This document shows, one piece after another, positions 43,173 to 58,484 of a stretch of 64,000 bases of DNA (position 1 is the first letter of the stretch; every line of letters begins with the position of its first letter). A program made the translations under genes and the position numbers. Origin of the DNA: Eretmocerus hayati (taxonomy: Eukaryota; Arthropoda; Insecta; Hymenoptera; Aphelinidae); assembly GCA_029851415.1 (NCBI GenBank), contig CM056742.1, positions 57,600,454-57,664,453 of the forward strand. Direction: 5' to 3'. The notes below the pieces were generated by a model. It was given only the letters and a program-made list of their open reading frames with translations. It searched no databases and had not been told where the DNA came from.

Positions 43173-46100
43173 TTTTCATTTTTCGATTGATTCCTCACGG
43201 ATGTAAGACCCATTGAAAAATTTCCTCCAAACACATATTTCGACGTAGAAAGAGCTGAATTTTACGAAAAAAATACTTTCAAATCTGGTCAACATAACCT
43301 CAAGAAAGTAGTTTTTCTGCATAAAAACGTTTTTTTTTGGCCCTCCAGGCAGATTTGATCTCGAATTCAATATTTCCATCGGAATTCTCGTCAAATTTTA
43401 CGTCGAAAATCTTTCTTGCAAAGTTGGGACTCGGGTGGGATTGGCCGCTATGATTGCAACCTTCGAAACAGGGTCATAAAAATAGTGCTGAATTACGTGG
43501 TTTTGGAGGGAAACTTATTCCACTGGACAACGGAACTGTGGGTTAGGGATAGGGACAATGACTCTTTTGTGTATTCTTTGACGTAGAAACCGAATTCGAA
43601 ACCAGTTTTGTACCTAGCCATCAGGAATTTTCTCAAATCGCGAAATAGTGAGCTCCTACAAAACTGCGTTTTCAGCGTTTTTTGCAGATTATGTAGATAT
43701 ATGATTCAGATGGTGCAACGTTGCAGCGGGTTTTGAGCGTACTCGAATTATGATTTCTCGCGTATTTTGGCGTGCTGAACACGACGACAGTACTCTAAGG
43801 AAACTAGGATGCGTTCGAGACCAGTCGTGAAGATGATTCTTCGAGTTGCTATAAGCAAAATTTGCCCGATTTTGCATCTAATCTCCAAACGCTCACGAAC
43901 TCGACCAGGAACATACTTTCACAACTCACAAGGGCGTATTTTCTTCGTTTCCATGTATACAACGAGGAAGAAATATTTGCAATATCCCAAACATAGACTA
44001 GGCCATCGTACAGATTTCACAACGAAAAAGGTTGAAGCATTTTTTTTAGGTGAGCTCATGCCTCCTCATGTTGAGTCAAATTCCGAGTTCTCTTGTCTAA
44101 TGTACGTACCTTTGGAATTATCCAAATGATCCCCTTTCAATCAAATCTAAATGGTGTATCTAAGTCCGGGAGCTTAGATTCAGTTGCGTTCGGAAAAGAA
44201 CTATTGAACTGCCCACATAAGCTTAGGATGGAATACAATGTAAACATGATTGACAGGATCTTAATGATATATCGAGGTCCACTTGATATTACCAAAGTAT
44301 AGATCTCCGAAATTCCAGATATCGTGTCATGGTAACAGAACAGAACTACGCAGACAACAATTTTCGAGGGACGTAGGGGGAAGAACTCACGATTTGACTC
44401 ATCACGAGGAGGCTTGAGCCTTTTCCAGGTAATGCTCAGAACGCGTCTTTCCGAGAAGTACATGCATACTGGTCCCATCCGTTCTTCGGCTATTGGAAAT
44501 AACTTTTCCTTGTTGTATACATGAAAACGAAGGAAATATTCCCTCGTGAGTTGTGAGAAGATGATCCTGATCAAATTCGTGAGCGTTTGGAGATTTATTG
44601 CAAAATCAGGCTAATTTTGCTGATAGCAACTCGAAGAATCATCTTTACGACTGGTCTCGAACGCATCCTAGCTTTCTTAGAGTACTGTCGTCGTGTTCAG
44701 CAGGCGAAAATACGTGAGGAATCATAATTCGAGTACGCTCAAAACCCGCTGCAACGTTGCGCCACCTAAATCATATATCTACAGAATCTGCAAAAAACGC
44801 TGAAAACGCAGTTTTGTAGAAGCTCACTATTCCGCGATTTGAAAAAATTCCTGATGGCTAGGTACAAAACTGGTTTCGGATTTGGTTTCTACGTCAAAAA
44901 ATACACAAAAGAGTCATTGTCCCTATCCCTAACCCACAGTTCCGTTGTCCGGTGGAATAAGTCTCCCTCCAAAACCACGTAATTCAGCACTATTTTTATG
45001 ACCCTGTTTTGAATGTTGCAATCATAGCGGCCAATCCCACCCGAGTTCCAACTTTGCAAGAATGATTTTCGACGTAAGATTTGACGAGAATTCCGATGAG
45101 AATATTGAATTCGAGATCAAATCTGCCTGAAGGGCCAAAAAAAACGTTTTTATGCAGAAAAACTACTTTATTGAGGTTATGTTGACCAGATTTGAAAGTA
45201 TTTTTTTCGTAAAATTCAGCTTTTTCTACGTCGAAATATGTGTTTGGAAGAAATTTTTCAATGGGTCTTACATCCGTGAGAAATTAATCGAAAAATGAAA
45301 AAGTCGATTCTTTAGAAAATTTTAAAAACGAAAATAGCGTGCCAAGCCCGCACGGATGAATTTTGGGACCTATGAACTATGCTTTTAATCTCCTTTCATC
45401 ATTTATAACATGTACCTGAAGTTACAGGAAAATCCCTGACCATCGACCAAAAACCTGGTGATAATAAACAGAATGAATCGGATACAAACTTCACCGGGGA
45501 ACTATGTCCCGGACCAATGCATCTCAACGGAAGTCTCATTGTCTGACCGATGGATGATGCATTCGGCTCCTGGACGTGTTCAAATGGATGAAAGAGAGGG
45601 TTCAGGTAGCACCCGCCCCTGCCCTGCCCTCAGCATTGTCTCAACTAAGCTGTTGGGCGGGTTTATTGAGCCCGTGTTATTTCTTATGGGGACATTTCGA
45701 ATTAATAATTAAATTAACTGGAGGCTTGGCATTTTTTCAGTATTTTTCTCCGTATAACAAGGGGTCAATCGGTCCACTGTTACGAGATTTTCTATTTCAG
45801 CGGGGGTCTATGAGGTACTACCTGCTTCATAAGATCTGTCACTGGAAGATTTTATGAAGCCTCTAACCCTCCCGTTCCCTTCCTCATCAAATGAACTTCA
45901 TTCATCGATATCAAGAGGCGTGGCAGCGCCTCGCTGGCGAGTATGAGCAGACGAAGAATCGAGCGAGGCGCTGTGCCTATCTCTACTTTGAATTGGGGGT
46001 TCTCAACCTCACACTTTTTTCCCACTTGGATTATTCACCTCATTAACGTTGCTCGTACAGCTCTGCCATGATCTAGCAAGCCCTTTCGAATACGATTCAG

Positions 46101-46387
46101 GGTTCTATACAATTATTTCTTCAATCCGAGCACTGGACGCGTTTTATTCAACATCGCAAATTCATGCCGTCGTTTTACATCTCAGTTTGATTTCACCAGC
46201 CCCGTACTTGGACTCGAGAAATATCGAAATGTCTCTACACATGTGGTGTATGTAAGATCCGTCCTTATCATTCTTTTTCTTCTGAACGCACCGATACACC
46301 GGTGTATCGATGTATTGGTTACTTCGAAGGAAGCCAGTGCAGGTGTTCTGAGATGCAGACAGTACTGCAAGCTGCGAGTGGCTGCGT

Positions 46388-46920
46388 AATTCAGCACTAT
46401 TTTTATGACCCTGTTTCGAAGGTTGCAATCATAGCGGCCAATCCCACCCGAGTCCCAACTTTTCAAGAGAGTCCCAACTTTTCGAGAGAGTCCCAACTTT
46501 TCAAGATTGATTTTCGACGTAAAATTTGACGAGAATTCCGATGAAAATATTGAATTCGAGATCAAATCTGACTGAAGGGCCGAAAAAACGTTCTTATGCA
46601 GAAAAACTACTTTCTTGAGGTTATGTTGACCAGATTTGAAAGTATTCTTTTCGTAAAATTCAGCTTTTCCTTTGTCGAAATATGTGTTTGGAAGAAATTT
46701 TTCAATGGGTCTTACATCCGTGAAAAATCAATCAAAAAATGGAAAAGTCGATTCTTTAGAAAATTTTAAAAACGAAAATAGCGTGCCAAGCCCGCACGGA
46801 TGAATTTTGGGACCTTTGAACTATGCTTTTAATCTCCTTTCATCATTTATAACATGTACCTGAAGTTACAGAGAAATCCCTGACCATCGACCAAAAACCT
46901 GGTGATAATAAAAAGAATGA
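46388..46920 (+). repeat. Extra direct copy of a palindrome-arm segment
   Basis: From AATTCAGCACTATTTTTATGACCC to GGTGATAATAAAAAGAATGA this repeats about 44980-45475 in the same orientation. It has a small internal triplication of GAGAGTCCCAACTTTTC near 46465-46500. The join to the palindrome end at about 46386 is abrupt. It is non-coding. Confidence 0.75.
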
Positions 46921-46944
46921 CTCATCCATTATTTGGTCCACATG

Positions 46945-50075
<3,131 letters not shown>

Positions 50076-51120
50076 CGAATGTACCCTCTCAATCGGAGTA
50101 TCAGCACGGGTTTCTGAGATGAAAAGCGGCCAGTCTATTGCGTAAATCGATCAAAAAATTGATTTGCATCTAATAGAGATCGAAAAATGAGAGGCCTGGT
50201 TGTGTCTCATATAAGCATCCTCCAACTCTTCATTAAGTCTCCAACTTGCAAACCATTCAGCAGTATCCAGCATCATCTTGGTTATACATTGGTACTTATT
50301 CCAAAAGCTGAATAATGAGCTGAAGTGCATAGAATCCTGATTAAGAACACCCGAGATGTCCCAAATCTACCGAGGAGGGACTCTTGTAACACAAATTTGA
50401 TCTGGCTCGATTCCTCTTAACCAGAATTCCGGAAACCTTTGCTCATTCCACAGTCTCTGGAGAAAGTCTCAATGCAAACCCACAATAAGAAGACAAACCC
50501 ACAATACTAAACTGACCGAATATCTATGCATTTTTCTGTAGATCATGGCGGAATAATAACACTGTACAGGATGCTTTTCTATTCACTTATTGGACGAAGA
50601 CGTGTCGCGTGAACGTGTTATTCTTTTGTCATGAACTCACCCATCTGCTACTGTACATCGCCTCATCTCCTTACCGACAATGTCGCATTCTGCTACGATT
50701 TGTCGTGGCAAAAATAACTACGAAACCAAGTCGGCTTTCTTATCCTAGATGAATTGCATCTGAGTACTTATGAATTGTCTCGACAGGGATGAATCATTTT
50801 TTGGAAGATGAAGCATTCGCTTGAATTCAATAAGATGCAAGTACGACGTCCAGTACACGTGCGAGTGTAGACTCCTGTGAATGTTTTCTTCTCGGTTTCG
50901 TTACTTTGTTGAGAGTGTATAGATTTTTTTATTAACAAAAAAGGGTCATAGTGTTAAGATTTCCAATCAATGCAAAAAAGAGATGGAATCGCGCCTTTAC
51001 TCATTGTACATCGTCGAGTGTCGATCTTTAATTCTATCTAGATTTTACTTTGTCCAGGTACAAGTCAATTTCTTTTGGTATTTCTGAATTTTCAGATTGT
51101 AAACCATGTATCATCTGAAT
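50076..51120. other. Anonymous AT-rich DNA, no gene seen
   Basis: No frame above ~60 residues with recognisable features, and no repeats that I could pair with other parts of the window. Confidence 0.4.
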
Positions 51121-51124
51121 GGAT

Positions 51125-51345
51125 CAGGTAAGTAGTAATACGTATTTCTCATTCATCGACTGTCAAGATTTTCCAAGGTATGTACCAGTATTGATTCTTT
51201 AGTCACAAAATGACAGTGAATCATTATTATTCATGATCTCGTATCACATATTACTAGCCATACATTGCAGAAGTTAAGTATAAATGAGGAATACGTATTA
51301 CTCATTCATCAATTGGCAAGATTTTTCCCAAGGTCAGAAATTTAA
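51125..51345 (+). repeat. Short direct repeat, two ~60-bp copies
   Basis: AATACGTATTTCTCATTCATC, then a TGTCAAGATTTTCCAAGGT-like block near 51137-51180, recurs as AATACGTATTACTCATTCATC, then GGCAAGATTTTTCCCAAGGT near 51290-51335. The origin is unknown. Confidence 0.5.
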
Positions 51346-51522
51346 CTCCGTAAAGACTAAAGCTTGATATTTCTGGAAATGAAACTCCACATAGAAGCAT
51401 TGAACAACCACTAAATGTTTCTTACAATGATATAGATGATTTATAGGGTGACAATTCAGTTTATTTTAAATCATTTCATGAATAAATGTGCATGCATGAT
51501 TCAAGTCATTACTGATTCAATA

Positions 51523-51758
51523 AAAAGAATGTTTACCATTTCTATTTACATTTCCATTGTTAGCTTGATTTTGATCTTGATTCCTATAAGCATTATTTTG
51601 ATATTGATTCCCATTACCATTATTTTCATTTTGATTCTCATTAGCATATCCTGGACCAAAGCATTCTCTAGACACCACATTCATTGTCCGAATAAAGTTT
51701 CTCAATCTCCTTCGCCCTTGTATAAGTCTGCCAGCTCGAACTCCTCTATAAGGGTGAT
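51523..51758 (-). CDS. Exon-like frame, basic then Asn/Gln-rich
   Basis: On the minus strand a good 3' splice site (TTTGATTTTTCTAG) ends at 51759. It is followed by an open frame beginning HPYRGVRAGRLIQGRRR and continuing into an N/Q/G-rich repeat tail before the stop. The arginine-rich start could bind nucleic acid. No family recognised. The N/Q tail comes from a degenerate 6-bp-scale repeat (TTGATTC/CCATTACC words). It may be a last exon of a remnant gene or a chance frame. Confidence 0.3.
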
Positions 51759-51924
51759 CTAGAAAAATCAAAGTAACATTTTCAATGGGGAAAATAGAGA
51801 TCAAGTATGAAATATTATTAGATAAGAACACAGAGCAGGTATTGAACAAAGGATGAAAAAAAGAGATATGAGTTATATCCAAAAATTAATGTGACTTGCA
51901 TGATGATGATTTGAAACTTACATC

Positions 51925-52110
51925 CATGACCACCACCCTGAGCACCATCATTAGCACTACCCTGGTCACCATCAAGAGCAACACCACGAGCACCACCATG
52001 ACCACCACGATGAGCACCATCATCAGCACCACCCTGGGCACAACCACGAGCACCACCACGAGCACCACCACGAGCAACACCACGAGCACCACCATGACCA
52101 TGATGATGGT
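51925..52110. repeat. ACC-rich minisatellite
   Basis: Units such as GAGCACCACCATGACCACCAC and CACGAGCACCACCACGAGC recur with 9-30-bp periodicity. Both strands read as open frames (T/S-rich one way, V/L-rich the other) because of composition only. Confidence 0.85.
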
Positions 52111-52115
52111 CTTAA

Positions 52116-53963
52116 TTCTTCATCCTTGAATACAGTCACCCGTTCTTGATTGGATTATTGCTGCATCCATTCCAAATTGATTACATAACTTTGATGCATG
52201 GTATAGGAATGAATGACAAACCATGAAGAGTACTTATTACGAGGTTTAAAAGATATCAGAGATCCTTATATCCCAAGTGAACTCTACATCCCATCAAGTG
52301 TAACTCTCAGCTTCTGTGCAGCGCACAATTCATTTCATGTTTTCGTGTAATAACCATTCCCAAATATCTTGAAAGACAGTAGTAGGAATATAGTGTGTTG
52401 ACTTGGTTTAAGTTATTGGATGACTCAATCTCTATACTTAAGCTTCTTTGGACTTCAGTTCTGATTGACAACAAAATTCCAAGCTCAGAAGTGATGAATT
52501 ATCAAGGATTTGTACAAGATAGCTGTATCGCTTGAGCAGAATGAGTTTAGAGCGTAGGTATAATGATTGGATTCTGGTTATGATGGCAGGAAATACTCTA
52601 CTTCATAAATGTAAAAATATGATTGGGTTCTCTATAGTAAGAAGTGCATGTTCAAAGTTATGTGTCATGACATCTTGCATGTAGCTGAGAAAAGTTCCAT
52701 TACCACTCATAATAACTTTCTGGGTCCAATTAACAGTTTCCTTTCCTGACACTTTATTTACATTTTTTTGTATATTTACAGTCATATCCGGAAACGGTAA
52801 TTGTAAAATGTGACACTGCAATTTTCCTAGAAGATCTCAGAAACTTTCCACAATTCTTACGCGTGAAAAATTGTTAGTGAAATTGACGGGATATGTACGA
52901 GTCCTACTTTTGTGATACTAATCTGAAATCTTCTAGCATCAACTTTGCTTTCATCATAACAAGCCAGTCTGTGCTAGTTAACCACTTCATACCTACCAAA
53001 CAGTGAATGTTGCCTCAACGTTTCTGGGACGTTGCAATCGAACCTTAGAACGTTCCATAAATATCCGCAAGCATATTGTGACTTTGTTGGGGGCTCTAAA
53101 TTGAACTTTTGGCATCTTACATCGTCAGTAACGAGACCGGATTTACAGGGTCAGTCCAAGAAATTGAGTCGATAGAGCAATCGACTTTGAACTAGCTATG
53201 GTTCTTGTTTTTCATCGTTTCTCCAGATATATGTAAGATTTTTTCAAAGGACCGAGTAACTGCATCTGAGACAAAGACAATAATCTATATACATATTTTC
53301 TCCTTTGAAAGTAATGTGAATTACGGAGAATACTTATTCTCACTGCCGAGTCTAAGATATGTCTTATTCACAATTATTCCAGGGACTCATTTTGGATATT
53401 ATCAATTTCAACTGTCAATATCTGTGATTACCCAACTGTCAGCTCCATTCTTCTGCTAGTTCCAGATAAATCTCATTGGGATAGGTACTGAGTGTAAAAA
53501 TACTGGACTTCTCGAATTGAGCTACCTCCAACTGATTTGAACGACATGATTATATATTTTTCATCAACATCAGTGCTTTCAGATTGCTTAGTTGACAAAA
53601 TTCTGATCACTTATTCGAGCTTCTCGTTGAAATCAAGGGATTCCAATCGTGAGTTCCCGAATCTATGCCCTTCGAATTTGAATTTATTCGCAGGAATCCC
53701 CAGAGAAATTTCGTACATCACTACTTCCCAAACACTATAGCGTGTAAGCCAGGCTGATTGAATGGATACGTGTGGACTGTTTGACTGGCTGTAATAAACT
53801 GCTTGTGTATCTTTCGATACACAAGTAGTAGGATAAAGGATTCGACCAAAGCTTTCCAATTTGAATCAAGTAATAACTGATATACTTTATCATCATTGTT
53901 TATGGCTAACAATCATTGAAATCCTGAATCGAACGGGACACCGTTGTCTTATTTCATTTGCAG
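52116..53963. other. Anonymous DNA upstream of the Helitron genes
   Basis: No supported gene. The Helitron 5' terminus probably lies here, because the gene and an exon-like segment start at its right end. I could not recognise a TC-type Helitron start. Confidence 0.35.
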
Positions 53964-54000
53964 TTGGTGCTCCTGTAGGTACGACCGTATTCCGAGAAAG
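53964..54000 (+). other. Exon-like 37-bp segment between strong splice signals
   Basis: TTATTTCATTTGCAG precedes it and GTAAGTATA follows it, both close to consensus. It lies 120 bp upstream of the Helitron protease frame and could be a 5' exon of that transcript. Only the splice signals support it. Confidence 0.35.
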
Positions 54001-54122
54001 GTAAGTATAATTTGCAATACTATTTGACAAAGAAATACAGCTGATAGCTGCTCTGAGCGCCCTTATAGTGGCTGCCATTTGCGCCCGACGCTGCCAAAGG
54101 CGCGTTATCCTTGCCGTAATAA

Positions 54123-56513
54123 AATTTCGATATTTTGAGAGTCGTTCCCTCGATTCATTTCAACCACAGAATGAGAAATGAATCACTCGACTTTGCAATG
54201 CAGGAAAACCCGTATGATCTCACAGATTCTGACAAAGATTTGGTATCTAAGGGAGAGAAATTAAAGGATCAGCACGTAGAAAAATCCCACCAGTTGATTC
54301 AAATTGCTACCTCTACATTGCCTCGTTCCATTTTGTTGGCCAATAAAACTGAGCTAATTTGTCCAATCTCTCGAGTTACACGACATCTGCGAATTATTCA
54401 TTGCTGTACTGATCAGTGCAACGAGTGCCTGGGTGGCCACTGGATCTATTTTTTCTATGATGGCGGAAACATCTTTATATATGATTCATTGAATTTCAAG
54501 TCGTTGTACGAGAATGCTGAAGATTTTTTGAGGGCTTTATGTCCTTTCTTCGACGATGTCTCCATTTACTTTCCAGATGCGCAATATCAAGCTAATGGGA
54601 AAGATTGCGGTCCACATGCGATGGCTATGGTCACGTCCGTTGTTTTTGGTGAAGATCCAAATACGGTCGATTACAATCGGAAACTTTTGCGAAGGCACAT
54701 TCTACTTATGAATGAGGAAAACGTTTTGATACCTTCCCCGAATGAAAATAATGGCTTGACGCGTAATCCATCACGGCTCTGTCCCACGCCGAGATTAGCA
54801 TGGAACACTATTCCCCGCGAACTTCAAAAATACCCTCTTCAAGCTATCTATGTGGAATATCGAGCACAAGGTCCTTCGTTTTATATCAGAGGGCTGCCTA
54901 ATCCTGGCGGCGTTTCATGCTACGCGAACGCGACATTGCAAAGTATCATCCATTGTTAACCTGTGCGACAACATTTTTCTTGTCTGACAGAGTTGAATCA
55001 TCTCTCTCGAGCGATCAGAGATTATCTGGCTAATTCCACAGTACCAATAGGGGGACTTAGACGCTTTGCTGACGAAATTTTTGAAGTTGAACGACAGCAA
55101 GATTTCAGTGAGTTAATGACATTTTCATTTGCCAAGTCCGATAATCTCAGTTCAATTTTCAAACACAGCCTCATTATAATGAGAACATGTGCATCGTGTG
55201 GATCCAAAACTAAAAATAAGATAGACAATTACATTCTGAATCTCCAGCTACCCAACAATTATAAGAACTGCGATCTACAAATGATTCCTCATCATAATTT
55301 GAGTATCTGGACAGCGACGGAAATAGACTGTGGGAAAGAACTATCTGTGGAAGAAAAGCAATCAATGGAATGTGATCAAAACGGGCACTGCCTCGGCAAA
55401 ATAATGGAAAAAATGGATTTGACTAGCAAAAATGATTCCATCATAGTTCCCCTGAACATTCCTCGCACTACACATTCAGGTGAACTGGGAAAAATAAATG
55501 ATCTTCACTTGCAGCACCTATCAGAGAAAGACGTGATTACTGCCAATTCATCGTACACAATAGAAAGCGTGATCTTACATCGCGGTCGAAATATCTATCA
55601 AGGACATTATACAAACATACTTCGAGGAATAAATTTATGGGTCCGTGTCAATGATACGAAACTTGAACAAGGTACACTTTCCAAGAGTTCTGAAGCAAAT
55701 CCGTATATCATTATCTTGAAGAAACAAAAAGATCATTTTTACTCATCAGCAAGCTCCCCCCCTCCCCCCCCCATACTTTCAAGTAACACCGAGGCAAATA
55801 CACTACACCAAAAGATCTTAGGCACAGAGAAATTCGATTCCAGAAAGGTGAAGAACGTGATAGGTTCTGTCCAACTGCCGGTTAAAGAGAATAGAAAGAT
55901 ATTCCGATTAGTAGAGACTATTGACTTAACTTTAACGGAAGATTCCGAGCTCGCAGAGGGAGCTTTTCTGAGAACAAAAGTACCGCGAAGGTCTACTAAA
56001 TCCAGAGCCATCGTTCACGAATCATCAGATTTGACTACTGTCACTGCTGAAAATGAGAAATTATGCACTGGAATTGGAAAAACTAACTTGCAAGAGAAAA
56101 ATCATGAGCCGAAGACTCACAATCATTTGGATCTCCCTCATTCAAAGGGAGATCGACGAGGTTTCAAGGTACCCAGAATTTGCCAGGTTTCGAGTGAAAC
56201 GGCGCAGATCGTAAACTCCAAACAAACTGTTGTGAGTAGACAGAAACGGAAAGGTAAAGATGGATATATCCACATTTCCCCATTGGAAGGCAGACCTATT
56301 CTCAAATCATCGTTCTGTGGGTCTGCAGTAAATGAAGAAAAACCGTCCCTAAATTCGAAATCTGTTCCAACATCTAGAATAATCACTGACATCCAGTCAT
56401 CAGTTACCAATCCAACCGTTTCTCTGATGGCAGATCCAGTAGTAGACCCGGGCATCAAGCGGAAATATTCCTTGCAAATTTTTTTTCCCCTCCAAATGTC
56501 ACGCCAGAGGTAA
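54123..56513 (+). pseudogene. Fused Ulp1-like (C48) cysteine protease and USP-type (C19) deubiquitinase
   Basis: One frame, open from 54123 (first ATG 54171), with a single TAA at 54957-54959 and continuing in frame to 56513. The first part is a Ulp1/SENP-fold protease. The catalytic histidine is in GGHWIYFF (codon 54438), the aspartate in IYDSLN (54483), the glutamine in YQANGKDCG (54588) and the cysteine there (54606). The second part starts with the USP Cys box GLPNPGGVSCYANATLQ (cysteine codon 54918). It has a C-x2-C pair (CASCGSK) and ends with a USP His box, QGHYTNIL near 55603, then WVRVND. The TAA lies a few codons after the Cys box. A long polar S/T/K-rich tail follows. Such enzymes cleave SUMO/ubiquitin-like modifiers; what they do for the element is unknown. 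A T-run at about 56480 marks a frameshift into the next segment. Confidence 0.75.
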
Positions 56514-57595
56514 TGGAAGCAAAGACTACTTGTGGTCAAAAGATAGAGGTCCAAAATTTGGCTAGTAACTGTGCGGCGATTCAGTCAAAAAATCCACGGG
56601 TCTGTTCTGCAAAAAGAAAAAGCGGAACATTCGAAAAATATTCCGATGATATCGGTTTTCGGTGTCGACACATCACGAATAACTCTAAATATATAAAGCT
56701 AGATCAACCTCGGGAAATGCACATCAAATCCAGTCAGATATTTCCCACGATGAGCAACCCAAATATCCATACCCGCATCTCATCGAATGATCAGAAGCCC
56801 GGATCGTCATCCACTAATCTCAATGCTAACGGGCGAGGAAGGTATGCACAGATGAGCCCATCAGAGAAAATGACCGATAGTGTCATTGACGGCTTTCCAA
56901 CACTCGTTGTACTCATGTCAAACATGCAACTCAGCGGACCAGAGTTGTGTGGCGAGAACACTGTTTCTCCTGTTGAGAGCACAAAAAGCATGAAAAGTTA
57001 CACAACTAGAACGTTCCCTATAGAAAACAAGCAGCTCAAGAATAAGAAATATCATTTCGCGAATACAGAGTCAATCCTTAAAAGACAAAAAGAATATTAT
57101 CAGAGAAACAGAGATGAGATCCTCGAAAAATCTCGGAGAAGTGATCCTCTGAAAAGCAATGATAACAACATGACAACTGAATCTCATCATGAAGTCATGC
57201 ACAACTACTATGAAGTTGAATCATTTCAATAGGTTCCCAAAGCATATCCCGCGATTTATGGCAAATCAACTGATGTCCTACTCAAATACAAGGAAAGATA
57301 TATCGCTAGACTTATGGAAAATTTGGATTCTCCGTGTATTGCGGAGAATAGAATTCAGGCTGATCAACTGGTCACGGGGTGTATTCATGTCAAGGGCGAT
57401 AGAGTTCTAAAATTGAAACGATTTATGAAAAAGCTAAGCACCAAATGTGAGCTGGCTGTTTCCAAGTTGGTCGATGTTTCTATTTTGGACAACGTAGAGT
57501 TCGCTACTTCAACTTTATGTGGAAAACCAAATCACCATTCAACGACAGCTCCATATTTCCTCGAAACTGCTTATGACACTAGTATGTTGAACTAG
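56480..57595 (+). pseudogene. Helitron polyprotein linker region with charged helix
   Basis: This continues the protease frame after a frameshift in an A-T8-C4 run near 56480. Polar and low in recognisable folds until about 57070, where ILKRQKEYYQRNRDEILEKSR gives a basic helix. That helix is of the kind found in N-terminal parts of arthropod Helitron proteins. A TAG at 57230-57232 interrupts the frame, which then continues in phase (VPKAYPAIYGKST) to a stop at about 57593. These lesions look like single-base decay rather than introns. Function unknown. Confidence 0.55.
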
Positions 57596-57702
57596 TGGCG
57601 AGAAACGGATATTGATGGACTTGATGACGTATCGAGGGAAGTTCAAGAAGAACCGTTGATCATGGATGAGAAGGGAAGGTAACCAATATTTTACCTTCTT
57701 TC

Positions 57703-58482
57703 GTGAAAGCTGGAAAGACTAGTTCAACGTGGACTTGCCATGATTACTGCAGAAAAGTCGATGTTGATATCTTGCGAGGAGTCAAATCTTCGTTCGAAGA
57801 AATCATTGGACTAGGATATCCCGCCAGTGAAAATTTCTTCGGAAATGTTGACACATGCACGTCGGAAACACATAACACGGAAAAACGAGGACATCCAATC
57901 ACTTGTTACGTTGAACCACTGACTTGCGCATCAAAACTGTTGAAAACTGACATCCTTTCATGCCATTACGCTTCTTTGCGTACTGTAAAGAGGATGATTT
58001 ACGAAGTGAAACGTTTGTATGATCAAATAGGGAGTATTGAACTCGCTTTAGCTGAGGGGGATTTTGCGAGTTTACTTCAAATACGGAAAGAATCTGAAGA
58101 CGTTCAGGTTCAATGCTCCAATACCGAAGGGAAAACATGTTTAGATGAAGTGGAACTCACCAAACGGTACCTGAAGGATATTGAAGTGTTCACAAGGATA
58201 GATCAAGATCCACCTCCTATCCCGTGCATCTCATGCGTACGTCTCTGCACTTCTAGATACGTCGATCGCGTCGAAAAACACTTGATTGAGAATGATTCTG
58301 GTTATTTTGGCTTGGAAGGTACGAGTTTGATGTTTGACTTGATCGAAGGGAGCGAGAGAGATGTTGATGAGACATGGTGGGAGAAATTATAGGATTTGTA
58401 TGAGTCGCAATATTTTAGAGAAAGTTTTATTTGTCATTTTTGTATCGGTAAACTAGAAAAAATCAACTCCCATCCTCGAGTA
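57703..58482 (+). pseudogene. Helitron zinc-finger region
   Basis: The frame carries paired cysteines: CISCVRLC near 58225-58250 and, after an in-frame TAG at 58390-58392, CHFCIGKL near 58430-58455. This C-x2-C ... C-x2-C spacing preceding GLSTDETPPEIQ is the usual arrangement in animal Helitron proteins, where it is thought to bind DNA. The upstream frame from 57703 has no other recognisable fold. The frame ends at 58486-58488 and coding shifts to the frame starting at 58485. Confidence 0.65.
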
Positions 58483-58484
58483 TC

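Larger units (their letters stand above)
30745..46386. repeat. Palindrome with ~2-kb arms, left arm invaded by an LTR retrotransposon
   Basis: The left arm is 30745-31824 continued at 43173-44095; the right arm is about 44385-46386. Examples of paired blocks: CGCAGCCACTCGCAGCTTGC (about 30751) with its complement at about 46368; the CACCGGTGTATCG block (30837 and 46300); the CCCGCCCAACAGCTTAG block (31480 and 45645); the ATTGTCCCTATCCCTAACCC block with its mirror (about 43545 and 44916). The central loop is about 44095-44385. Arms differ by scattered substitutions and small indels, so the palindrome is much older than the LTR element inside it. It has no coding capacity of its own. Confidence 0.8.

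Noticed and set aside
51886..52129. V/L-rich and T/S-rich frames on opposite strands
   Set aside because: Both come from the ACC-type minisatellite.
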